Assembly (NCBI GenBank): GCA_963827595.1 | Contig: CAWHBT010000017.1 | Location: 1 to 64,000 of the forward strand | Length of the DNA stretch: 64,000 bases | Direction of reading: 5' to 3' | Origin: DATEDA01 sp963827595 | GTDB taxonomy: Bacteria > Pseudomonadota > Gammaproteobacteria > Burkholderiales > SG8-39 | Program-made: the position numbers and the translations under genes | Shown: positions 36,952 through 47,442 of the stretch, one piece after another | Layout: every line of letters begins with the position of its first letter | Numbering within the stretch: the stretch's first letter is position 1 | Notes under the pieces: generated by a model | The model's database searches: none | What the model saw: the letters and a program-made list of their open reading frames with translations, nothing else | What the model was told of the DNA's origin: nothing

Positions 36952-37860
36952 CTATTCCCTCCGCTGAATGGATTCTGGCGCGCACAGCCCGAGCGCCGCT
37001 GCCCCGTCAGTGCACGGCCCTACGCGCGGGGGTTGACGCTCGAGGATCCCCGAGCCAGCTCCGGCGGAGCGCGGGCGCGCGACCGCTGCTGGCAGGGGGG
37101 GAGTAGCTTCCGACGGATCCTTTCCCTGAGTCGTGGCTTGTAGCACGCTGGTGGTTCCGTCGGACGAACGAGCAACGGGAGCCGCCGCCGTTGAGCGTGC
37201 ATCACCGCCTCCCGAACGGATTGCGGGGTCAGCCGCGACGGGAGGCGTAACTGCGAGGGCCGGAGTCGATGCACTAGGCACTCCGCCATCTGCGCCCGTG
37301 GCGGCGGAGCTGCCGAGATCTTTCACGGTACCCCTCGCCGCAGGGCCTTGTGGGATGTCGAGAACTGGAGGCTCGCGGTATGCGTAGTACCCGGCCGCGG
37401 CAAGGACGGCGAGGACCACCGTACCGACGATCACGGCCAGGCGGCGACGCGGGCCGATCTGCGGTATCCGGATTGCCGGGGATCTGGCGGTTGCCGACGC
37501 GCCCGAATCGGTATTGGCCAGCTGTCGCTGCATCTCCTGCAAAGTCTCGAGATCGCGATTGAGTCCGTCAACACCGAGAACCGGCTGCGCGCTCGGTTGC
37601 GTTCTGCCTTCAGCGGTCCACGCTCCGGACTTCACAGCGTCCCACGCGAGTCCGCCTGGCGGCTTCTCGAGCAACGCGGCAGCGCATTGGTGACAACTCG
37701 TCGCTAGCGGATCGTTCACCGCTCCACAGCGGGCGCACGGGACCAAGTGCATCGGAGTGCCGCAGGCGTTGCAAAACTTCGAGCCCGCCGGGTTGATGTG
37801 CTCGCAGAACGGGCACGCGGCAGACCGCATCGACGGGTTCGCAACCAAGCTTCTGGTCAT
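36952..37860 (-). CDS. Double zinc-ribbon membrane protein
   Basis: The 302-residue protein begins with two zinc-ribbon units, CPFCEHINPAGSKFCNACG and CARCGAVNDPLATSCHQC. A linker with ETLQEMQRQL, one transmembrane helix (LAVIVGTVVLAVLAAAGYYA) and a long low-complexity Ala/Pro/Ser-rich region follow. It ends in PCTDGAAALGLCAPE. The ribbons would be cytoplasmic and the tail periplasmic. The ATG at 37860 (MTRSLV) has GAAGG upstream; a TTG further out is less likely. It is co-transcribed with the TAXI gene (1-base gap), which suggests the two proteins act together at the membrane. Confidence 0.75.
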   Translation of the reverse strand: MTRSLVANPSMRSAACPFCEHINPAGSKFCNACGTPMHLVPCARCGAVNDPLATSCHQCAAALLEKPPGGLAWDAVKSGAWTAEGRTQPSAQPVLGVDGLNRDLETLQEMQRQLANTDSGASATARSPAIRIPQIGPRRRLAVIVGTVVLAVLAAAGYYAYREPPVLDIPQGPAARGTVKDLGSSAATGADGGVPSASTPALAVTPPVAADPAIRSGGGDARSTAAAPVARSSDGTTSVLQATTQGKDPSEATPPLPAAVARPRSAGAGSGILERQPPRVGPCTDGAAALGLCAPESIQRRE

Positions 37861-38233
37861 TAGCCTTCGGAAAGCACTGGGACTTCGTCTACCCAACGTC
37901 CTGACCGGAAGGAAGTCAGACTGTAACTCGACGACGTCGCGAGAAGGTCAAACCCTGTCACAGGCGCGCACGAGGTCACGCTATCCTGACACACCTCCTC
38001 GGCGAGGCGCTATGTCATTCAGCCGTGGCGCACCTGCCGCACCTACCGTGCGCCCGCTTCCGATTGCGGCGAACCCCAGACGTAGCGTCCGGATCGGTAG
38101 GATTCAGGCCGGGCCGCGGGCCGCCGTCTAGGCAGCGTGCGCGGGGGTGACTCCTCGCGTTCGCGTCCATGGCTGTGTCCATAGTTGCCATTCCAAGTTG
38201 GAACTACAGCTTTTACAATAGCTTACTGCACAT
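37861..38233. other. Intergenic region at the right end of the atypical island
   Basis: About 370 bases between the divergent zinc-ribbon gene and xthA. A TACAAT hexamer at 38214-38219 could be the -10 element of xthA. The rest is AT-richer than the flanks with no gene-like frame. I see no clear inverted repeat or integrase remnant. Confidence 0.35.
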
Positions 38234-39004
38234 ATGAAGTTCGCGACGTGGAACGTCAACTCGCTGAATGTCCGCCTCCCCCATCTGCTCGACTGGCTCG
38301 AACGCGAGCGACCCGACGTCGTCTGCCTCCAGGAAACCAAGGTCGAGGATCCGAAGTTCCCGGCGGCCGCGCTCGAGGCCGCCGGCTACGGTTCCGCGTT
38401 CGCCGGCCAGAAGGCCTACAACGGGGTGGCGATCCTCGCGCGCGCGCCGCTCACCGACGTGCGGCTCGGGATCCCGAGTCTCGAGGACGACCAGCGACGG
38501 GTCGTGTCCGCGCTCGCCGACGGCATCCGCGTGGTCTGTGCGTACGTACCGAACGGTCAGGCGGTCGGCACGGAGAAGTACGAGTACAAGCTCAAGTGGC
38601 TGCGCGCGTTCGCCGACTGGCTGCGGGGCGAGCTCGCGGCGCACCCGAACCTCGTCGTCCTCGGCGACTACAACGTCGCCCCCGAGGACCGGGACGTGCA
38701 CGACCCGCGGCTCTGGCAAGGGCAGGTGCTGTGCAGCGAGCCGGAGCGCGCCGCGTTCCGACGGCTCCTCGAGCTCGGGCTGAAGGACGGGTTTCGGCTC
38801 TTCGAGCAGCCGGAGAAGTCGTTCAGCTGGTGGGACTACCGCTTGAACGCATTCAAACGCAACATGGGTCTCAGGATCGACCACATCCTCGTCTCGCCGA
38901 CGCTCGCCGGGAAGTGCCGGACATGCACGATCGACCGCGGGCCGCGCGCCCTGGAGCGACCGTCCGACCACGCGCCGGTCATCGCCGAGTTCGAGGTGAA
39001 GTGA
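38234..39004 (+). CDS. xthA: Exodeoxyribonuclease III
   Basis: The 256-residue Mg2+-dependent AP endonuclease and 3-prime exonuclease acts in base-excision repair. All catalytic blocks are present: KFATWNVNSLNVRL (Asn7), VVCLQETKVED (Glu), VVLGDYNVAPEDRDVHDP (Asp/Asn), FSWWDYRLNAF, LRIDHILVSP and PSDHAPVIAEF (Asp-His). Length is typical. It marks the return to normal-looking sequence after the island. Confidence 0.95.
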   Translation: MKFATWNVNSLNVRLPHLLDWLERERPDVVCLQETKVEDPKFPAAALEAAGYGSAFAGQKAYNGVAILARAPLTDVRLGIPSLEDDQRRVVSALADGIRVVCAYVPNGQAVGTEKYEYKLKWLRAFADWLRGELAAHPNLVVLGDYNVAPEDRDVHDPRLWQGQVLCSEPERAAFRRLLELGLKDGFRLFEQPEKSFSWWDYRLNAFKRNMGLRIDHILVSPTLAGKCRTCTIDRGPRALERPSDHAPVIAEFEVK

Positions 39005-39014
39005 GGACGAACAG

Positions 39015-39440
39015 ATGATGTCGCACGCCGCGGGACCTGCGGACGCGATCCGGAAGCTCGGCTTCAAGAAGTGGTACGAGCGCCAGCTCATCGAGAGCCA
39101 CGCCTACCTCGTTACCTGCTTCCTGTGCCTCATCCTCGCCGTCACCCTGCTCGAGGGGTTCAGCTTCCGTGCGCCGGGGCTGCAGCCCCTCATCGGCCTA
39201 GCGTTGATTGCCGGTGGCGGGTTCGTCGGGCTCTTCTCCCTGCGGCGGTACGGGGCGATCATGGGCGAGGCGGAGCGCCTCAGCCAGCGCTCGACCTGCG
39301 CCGGCTGCGGCGCGTATGCGACGTTCGACGTCCTCGAGTCCGGCGGCAGCGACGGGCCGTCGCAGGCCGGCGACGGGACGCCGACCACGTGGCTGCGCGT
39401 GCGCTGCCGCAAGTGCGGCCACGGCTGGACGATGCCGTGA
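39015..39440 (+). CDS. Membrane protein with C-terminal zinc-ribbon-like motif
   Basis: The 141-residue protein has a basic N-terminus (RKLGFKKWYERQLIESHAYL), two hydrophobic spans (about residues 33-48 and 55-72) and a soluble tail. The tail has CAGCGAYATFDV and, 40 residues on, CRKCGHGWTM, four cysteines that could bind zinc. The family is not recognised by name. It follows xthA by 10 bases, and its TGA overlaps the GTG of the next gene, so the three may form an operon. Confidence 0.65.
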   Translation: MMSHAAGPADAIRKLGFKKWYERQLIESHAYLVTCFLCLILAVTLLEGFSFRAPGLQPLIGLALIAGGGFVGLFSLRRYGAIMGEAERLSQRSTCAGCGAYATFDVLESGGSDGPSQAGDGTPTTWLRVRCRKCGHGWTMP

Positions 39441-40117
39441 GCGGCGCGCCGGCGAGAACGGTCGTGCTCTGCACGGTGGTACTCGCCGCAGCGTTCGTGC
39501 TCGACTGGCTCGCGCCGTTGTGGGGCCAGCTCGCCGCCGGGCTGCTGACCTGGGCGGTCGCGTTGTTCTTCATCGGCCGCGCCGACGCCGCCCAGCGGCC
39601 GATGCTCTTCTGGTGCCTGGCCTGGGCCACCGCCGGCGAGCTGTTCTGCTCGCTCGCGTGGGGCCTCTACACGTACCGCCTGGGAAACATCCCGCACTTC
39701 GTTCCGCCCGGCCACGTCCTGCTGTTCCTGATCGGCTGGCAGCTCGCGCCGCGGGTACCGCAGGCCGCGGCGCACGCGCTCACCGCGGCCTACGCCGTCC
39801 TCGCGCTGCTCGCGCTGATCCTGTTGCAGGACCAGTTCAGCGTCCTGCTGTTCGCGGTGTACGGGACCCTGTATTGGCGCGCGCCCGGTCTGCGCAGCCT
39901 GCTGGCGACGATGTTCGGCCTCACGCTCGGGATGGAGCTCTTCGGCACGTCGCTCGGCACGTGGGGTTGGGCCGAGCGCACGCCCTGGCTCGGCCTGACG
40001 ACGATCAACCCGCCGGTGGCGGTGGGAGCGTTCTATTGCACGCTGGACGCGCTGATCGTCGGGTCGATCCGCGCCAGCGCGAGCGTCCGGCGCGCGGCGC
40101 TCCCCGCTCCCGCGTAA
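39437..40117 (+). CDS. Multi-span membrane protein, 226 aa, unknown function
   Basis: From a GTG overlapping the previous stop (GTGA), the protein shows about seven hydrophobic segments with few charged residues. Recognisable stretches include WATAGELFCSLAWGLYTYRL and ELFGTSLGTWGWAERTPWLG. It looks like an integral inner-membrane protein. I cannot assign a family. The tight coupling with the upstream zinc-ribbon membrane protein suggests they work together. Confidence 0.62.
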   Translation: MSGAPARTVVLCTVVLAAAFVLDWLAPLWGQLAAGLLTWAVALFFIGRADAAQRPMLFWCLAWATAGELFCSLAWGLYTYRLGNIPHFVPPGHVLLFLIGWQLAPRVPQAAAHALTAAYAVLALLALILLQDQFSVLLFAVYGTLYWRAPGLRSLLATMFGLTLGMELFGTSLGTWGWAERTPWLGLTTINPPVAVGAFYCTLDALIVGSIRASASVRRAALPAPA

Positions 40118-40132
40118 GCGGGCGGGCGAGCG

Positions 40133-41779
<1,647 letters not shown>

Positions 41780-41877
41780 GAGCGAATCTCGGAGCGGACG
41801 GACCGCACGATTCTACCGCAGCGCGGCGCGATTGCCGCACTGCAAAACCCATCCCGGATTGCGAAAATCGGCGCCGC

Positions 41878-43287
<1,410 letters not shown>

Positions 43288-43299
43288 CGGGGGGATCCG

Positions 43300-44406
43300 T
43301 CAGGGGACGCGCCCATCGCCGCGGCCCTCGTTCTTCCGTCGCCGACCCAGCGGCAGCAGGATCGTGAACGCCGTCCGGCCGGGGCGGCTGTCGCATTCGA
43401 TCGAACCGTCATGGTGCTGCACGTACGTCTGGGCAAGCGTGAGGCCAAGGCCCGTGCCGCCGTCCCGTCCGGAGACGAGCGGATGGAACATCCGCTCCCG
43501 CAGCCCGGACGGGATGCCGGGTCCGTTGTCGATCACTTGCAATTCTAGTGCCAGGCGGTGCTGACGCCGCGCAATCGTGGCCGAGCGCGCGGCGCGGGTG
43601 CGCAGGGCGATCTCCCCGGGCGGATCGGCGGCGCTCCGGCGCGCCCCGAGCACCGCCTGCGCGGCGTTGCGGACGACGTTGAGCAGCGCCTGGATCAGCT
43701 GCTCGCGGTCGCCCTCGATCTCCGGGAGGCTCGCGTCGTAGTCGCGCACGATCCGCACGCCCTCGGGGAACTCCGCGAGGATGAGGCTCCGTACCCGCTC
43801 GCAGACTTCGTGGGTGTTCACCGGCCCGAGGAGCGGCGGCCGGTGGGGCGTGAGGAGGCGATCCATCAGGAGCTGGAGCCGGTCGGCCTCCTTGATGATC
43901 ACCTGGGTGTACTCGCGCAAATCCGCCCGGTCGAGCTCCCGCTCGAGGAGCTGCGCCGAGCCGCGCAGCCCGCCGAGCGGGTTCTTGATCTCGTGGGCGA
44001 GGCTCCGGATCAGCTCCCGGTTCGCGACCGCCTGGGTGAGCTCGCGCTCCTCGCGCTCGATCCGCAGATGCTGGTCGGTCGAACGCAGCTCCAGCACGAG
44101 CCGGCCGCGCTCCGCTTCGGCCGGCGTCGCGAGGCAGCTGAAATGCAGGGGTGGCGAGCCCCGGCGCCCGAGCTCGAGGGAGCGGTCCCAGAAACCCCAG
44201 TTGCGCTCGATCGCCTGGCGGAGCTTCGCCTCGAACGCGCCAGCGTCGGTGAAGAGCTCCGGCAGCCGCTGGCCGCGGAGCTGCTTCGCGGCGAGCTCCA
44301 GCAGATGCTCCGCGGCGGGATTCGCATGCACCACGCGGAGCTCCGCGTCGAGCACGACGACCGCGGTGCCGAGGAGGTCCAGGCCGGTGAACGCCGCGTG
44401 GCTCAC
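43300..44406 (-). CDS. ntrB: Nitrogen regulation sensor kinase NtrB (NR-II)
   Basis: The 368-residue protein lacks transmembrane spans. It has an N-terminal PAS domain, the phospho-acceptor His138 in SLAHEIKNPLGGLRG, an N box LIQALLNVVRNAAQAV and ATP-lid motifs VIDNGPGIPSGL and GGTGLGLTLAQTYV. It phosphorylates or dephosphorylates NtrC depending on PII (GlnB) status. It lies directly upstream of ntrC in the same transcription direction. Confidence 0.94.
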   Translation of the reverse strand: MSHAAFTGLDLLGTAVVVLDAELRVVHANPAAEHLLELAAKQLRGQRLPELFTDAGAFEAKLRQAIERNWGFWDRSLELGRRGSPPLHFSCLATPAEAERGRLVLELRSTDQHLRIEREERELTQAVANRELIRSLAHEIKNPLGGLRGSAQLLERELDRADLREYTQVIIKEADRLQLLMDRLLTPHRPPLLGPVNTHEVCERVRSLILAEFPEGVRIVRDYDASLPEIEGDREQLIQALLNVVRNAAQAVLGARRSAADPPGEIALRTRAARSATIARRQHRLALELQVIDNGPGIPSGLRERMFHPLVSGRDGGTGLGLTLAQTYVQHHDGSIECDSRPGRTAFTILLPLGRRRKNEGRGDGRVP

Positions 44407-44428
44407 GCCACGCTCCCGGGGGATTTAC

Positions 44429-44488
44429 AACGGGGCTTGCCCCCGTTCCCGGTTGGTACGAAGGCCTTTCCCTGGCTGCAGGCCAGGG
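44429..44488. other. Two stem-loops between the DUF4124 gene and ntrB
   Basis: AACGGGG...CCCCGTT (44429-44447) and CCCTGGC-TGCAG-GCCAGGG (44470-44488) form strong hairpins. Without a T-run they are more likely mRNA-stability or attenuation elements than simple terminators. Confidence 0.45.
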
Positions 44489-44497
44489 AGGCGCGGC

Positions 44498-45022
44498 TTA
44501 CCGCAGTCCCGCGAGCTCTTTCTTGAGCGCCGCGATGTTGCGCTCGTGGCGCTCCACCGTGTCCTGGAACGGCTTCAGGCGGTCGAGGACGCGCTGATAG
44601 TTCTTCTCGTCGCCGTAGCGCACCGCTTCCTGCGCGGCGAGCTTCGCCTTGGCGTCGATCAGCCCCTTCTCCTCGGTGGAGAGCTCGTCCTCGAGGATCC
44701 GGCGGCGGCCCTCGTCGCGGGTCTTCTGCGTGTCCCGGTCGACCTTGGGGAAGCCCGAGCCGGCCTTCTCTGAGGCCGCGGACCGCGAGGGCGGCGGCGG
44801 CGTTGAGACGACCGAGACCTCCTTGGTCACGACCGTGCACTGTTTCCCTTCGGTCTCTTTCTTGATGTTGGTGTAGTGCGCTCGGCCGTCCGCCTCCACG
44901 CATTTCCACACCGTCCCCTGCGGCTGCGCCTGCGGCTGCGGCTGCGCCTGCGCCTGCGCCCCCGATGCTGCTGCCAGGGCGGCGCAAGCCAACCAGACCT
45001 TCACGTGTGCCATTGGGACCAT
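44498..45022 (-). CDS. Exported DUF4124-domain protein with coiled coil
   Basis: The 174-residue protein has a signal peptide ending SGAQA and a short Gln/Pro repeat (QAQAQPQPQAQPQG). A DUF4124 segment (TVWKCVEADGRAHYTNIKKE) is followed by a Lys/Glu-rich coiled coil in the C-terminal half. A second ATG 9 bases downstream is an alternative start. The DUF4124 family is common in betaproteobacterial envelope proteins. It sits between glnA and ntrBC, an arrangement I associate with betaproteobacteria. Confidence 0.78.
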   Translation of the reverse strand: MVPMAHVKVWLACAALAAASGAQAQAQPQPQAQPQGTVWKCVEADGRAHYTNIKKETEGKQCTVVTKEVSVVSTPPPPSRSAASEKAGSGFPKVDRDTQKTRDEGRRRILEDELSTEEKGLIDAKAKLAAQEAVRYGDEKNYQRVLDRLKPFQDTVERHERNIAALKKELAGLR

Positions 45023-45156
45023 CCGGAGCGAGGACGAGCTCGCAGTCTAGGTGAAGATCGTCCTGATTACAAACCACTTTCCGGCGCTCTGGGGGCCCTA
45101 TTTCACGGCGCCGGACATCCCCGGGGGTGGCGGCGGATAACGGGCTCACGGGACGG

Positions 45157-45184
45157 GAAGAAAGGCGGGGGCACCGCCCCCGCC
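45157..45184 (-). terminator. Rho-independent terminator after glnA
   Basis: The hairpin GGCGGGGGC-ACC-GCCCCCGCC (45164-45184) read leftward is followed by TTTCTTCCC. It lies 24 bases after the glnA stop. Confidence 0.75.
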
Positions 45185-45207
45185 GTGCGCGGTGGCGCGA
45201 TGACCGG

Positions 45208-46623
45208 CTACGACGCGTAGTACATGTCGAACTCGATCGGATGGGTGGTCATCCGGAACCTGGTGATCTCGTCCATCTTGAGCGCCATGTACGCATCGAG
45301 CGTGTCATTCGTGAACACGCCGCCGCGGGTCAGGAACTCGCGGTCCTTGTCCAGGGTCTCCAGCGCCTGCTCGAGCGACGCGCACACGTTCGGGACCTTC
45401 TTCGCCTCTTCGGGCGGCAGGTGGTACATGTCCTTGTCGAGCGGGTCGCCGGGCTTGATCTTGTTCTGGACGCCGTCGAGACCCGCCATCAGCATCGCCG
45501 CGAAGCCGAGATACGGATTCATCGTCGGGTCGGGGAAGCGCACCTCGACGCGCCGCGACTTCGGGCTCGACACGTAGGGGATGCGGCAGGCGACGGAGCG
45601 GTTGCGGGCCGAGTAGGCGAGATTGATCGGCGCCTCGAAGCCCGGCACCAGACGCTTGTACGAGTTCGTGCCCGGGTTGGTGATCGCGTTGAGCGCCTTC
45701 GCGTGCTTGATGATCCCGCCGATGTAGTGGAGCGCGAAGTCCGAGAGCCCGGCGTAGCCGTTGCCGGCGAAGAGGTTGTTGCCGTCCTTCCAGACCGACT
45801 GGTGGCAGTGCATGCCCGAGCCGTTGTCGCCGACGATCGGCTTCGGCATGAACGTCGCGGTCTTGCCGTACGACGCCGCGGTCATCCAGACCGTGTACTT
45901 CAGGATCTGCATCCAGTCGGCGCGCTGGACGAGCGGCGCGAAGCGCGTGCCGATCTCGTTCTGGCCGGCGGCGCCCACCTCGTGGTGGTGTACCTCGACC
46001 TCGACGCCCTGCTGCTCCAGCGCGAGCGCCATCGCGTTGCGGATGTCGGCGAGCGTGTCGGTCGGGGGCACCGGGAAGTAGCCACCCTTCACCGGCGCGC
46101 GGTGCCCCGGGTTCCCGCCCTCGTACTCGTCGCCCGAGGACCAGGGGGCCTCCTCGGACTTGATCTTCACGAAGCAGCCCGCCATGTCGACGCTCCAGGT
46201 CACCGAGTCGAAGATGAAGAACTCGGGCTCGGGGCCGAAGTACGCGGTGTCGCCGAGGCCGGTCGACTTCAGGTAGCCCTCCGCCTTCTTCGCGATCGAG
46301 CGCGGGTCGCGGCCGTAGGGCTTCATGTCGGTGGGCTCGATCACGTCGCAGCTGACGTTCAGCACCGTCTCGTCGGTGAACGGGTCGAGACGGGCGCTCA
46401 CCGGATCGGGCATGAGGAGCATGTCCGAGGCCTCGATCCCCTTCCAGCCGGCGATCGACGAGCCGTCGAACGCGTGGCCGTTCTCGAACTTCTCCATCGT
46501 GAAGTACTTCGCCGGGACGGTGACGTGCTGCTCCTTGCCGCGGGTGTCGGTGAAGCGGAAGTCGACGAACTTCACCTCCTTGTCCTTGACGAGCTTCATC
46601 ACATCGGCGGCAGTCATTGCCAT
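45208..46623 (-). CDS. glnA: Glutamine synthetase, type I
   Basis: The 471-residue enzyme makes glutamine from glutamate, ammonia and ATP and forms a dodecamer. Type I features are present: KFVDFRFTDTRGKEQHVTVP, FDGSSIAGWKGIEASDM, NGSGMHCHQSVWKDG and the adenylylation loop DMYHLPPEE with Tyr near residue 399. Its activity should therefore be tuned by GlnE. The AGGAGA ribosome-binding site and the MAMTAADV start give the usual length. A sigma-54 promoter and NtrC boxes lie upstream. Confidence 0.96.
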   Translation of the reverse strand: MAMTAADVMKLVKDKEVKFVDFRFTDTRGKEQHVTVPAKYFTMEKFENGHAFDGSSIAGWKGIEASDMLLMPDPVSARLDPFTDETVLNVSCDVIEPTDMKPYGRDPRSIAKKAEGYLKSTGLGDTAYFGPEPEFFIFDSVTWSVDMAGCFVKIKSEEAPWSSGDEYEGGNPGHRAPVKGGYFPVPPTDTLADIRNAMALALEQQGVEVEVHHHEVGAAGQNEIGTRFAPLVQRADWMQILKYTVWMTAASYGKTATFMPKPIVGDNGSGMHCHQSVWKDGNNLFAGNGYAGLSDFALHYIGGIIKHAKALNAITNPGTNSYKRLVPGFEAPINLAYSARNRSVACRIPYVSSPKSRRVEVRFPDPTMNPYLGFAAMLMAGLDGVQNKIKPGDPLDKDMYHLPPEEAKKVPNVCASLEQALETLDKDREFLTRGGVFTNDTLDAYMALKMDEITRFRMTTHPIEFDMYYAS

Positions 46624-46686
46624 GTTCTTCTCCTGTTCGAAAATTGCGAGACGGATCCCTGACCGAAAAATCAGCCCTGCCTGCAG

Positions 46687-46702
46687 TGCGAAAACCATGC
46701 CA
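46687..46702 (-). promoter_or_regulatory. Sigma-54 (-24/-12) promoter of glnA
   Basis: Read leftward the sequence TGGCATGGTTTTCGCA has GG and GC separated by exactly 10 bases, the core sigma-54 requirement, with a TGGCA start. It lies 63 bases before the glnA ATG. Confidence 0.7.
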
Positions 46703-46765
46703 TCGCGCCGGGACCTCTAGAACCTTGTGCCGTAAGGCAGCGGAGAGTCGCGCGGAGGCGGGAGT

Positions 46766-46810
46766 GCACTCGGGCAGTGCGTCGGCCGCCATTCTGCACT
46801 ATGCCGGTGC
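46766..46810 (-). promoter_or_regulatory. Two NtrC-binding sites upstream of glnA
   Basis: GCACTCGGGCAGTGC (46766-46780) and GCACTATGCCGGTGC (46796-46810) both fit GCAC-N7-GTGC, the NtrC consensus core. Their centres are 30 bp apart, about three helical turns, at roughly -98 and -128 relative to the expected start of transcription. That resembles the classical enterobacterial glnA arrangement. Confidence 0.7.
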
Positions 46811-46905
46811 GGGTTGCCCGCTCGCGAGCCTCCCAGCTGCCCGATCGCCTGCTGGCGCTCCGGAGGTTAAACTGGCCCCGGGCTCTTCGCATCGCACCGC
46901 AACCC

Positions 46906-47361
46906 ATGGACTCCACAGAGCAAATACTCGCGCGGGCGCGGGAGCGCGCCGAGCGCATGGGGCTGCCCTATGCCGGTGCGATCACTCCCCTGGAGGCCGC
47001 GGCCCTGCTCCAGGGCGAGCCCGGGGCCAGGCTCGTCGACGTGCGAACCCGCGCCGAGTGGGAGTGGGTCGGGCGCCCTCCGGGTGCGGTGTTCATCGAG
47101 TGGAACACGTGGCCCGGCGGGGCGAAGAACCCGGAGTTCGAGCGCGAGCTCCTCGCGAAGGTGCCCGACAAGACGCGTCCGGTGCTGTTCCTCTGCCGGA
47201 GCGGCGGGCGCTCGCACCACGCGGCAATGGTGGCGGAGAAGCTCGGCTACCCGCTGGCGTTCAACGTTCTCGAGGGGTTCGAAGGCGACAAGGACGCCGA
47301 CGGGCACCGCGCGACGGTCGGCGGCTGGAAGGTCGCGGGGTTGCCGTGGATCCAAGGGTGA
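46906..47361 (+). CDS. Rhodanese-like domain protein
   Basis: The 151-residue single-domain protein has the rhodanese pattern with LVDVRTRAEWEWVGRPPGAV and active-site Cys in LFLCRSGGRSHHAA, then YPLAFNVLEGFEGD. It lacks a signal peptide and should be a cytoplasmic sulfurtransferase. It is divergent from glnA, so its promoter region overlaps the NtrC sites. A short GTG-started ORF (MTAPGAGAAGA) overlaps its stop. Confidence 0.85.
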   Translation: MDSTEQILARARERAERMGLPYAGAITPLEAAALLQGEPGARLVDVRTRAEWEWVGRPPGAVFIEWNTWPGGAKNPEFERELLAKVPDKTRPVLFLCRSGGRSHHAAMVAEKLGYPLAFNVLEGFEGDKDADGHRATVGGWKVAGLPWIQG

Positions 47362-47442
47362 CCGCACCGGGCGCCGGCGCAGCCGGCGCGTAGCGCGACC
47401 ATCCCCGCGCCCCCGGGGATCCGGTACGGCGCTCTACTCACC

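Noticed and set aside
35772..37106. Rightward 444-codon frame opposite the TAXI gene
   Set aside because: Shadow of the TAXI gene; no domain and no start signal.
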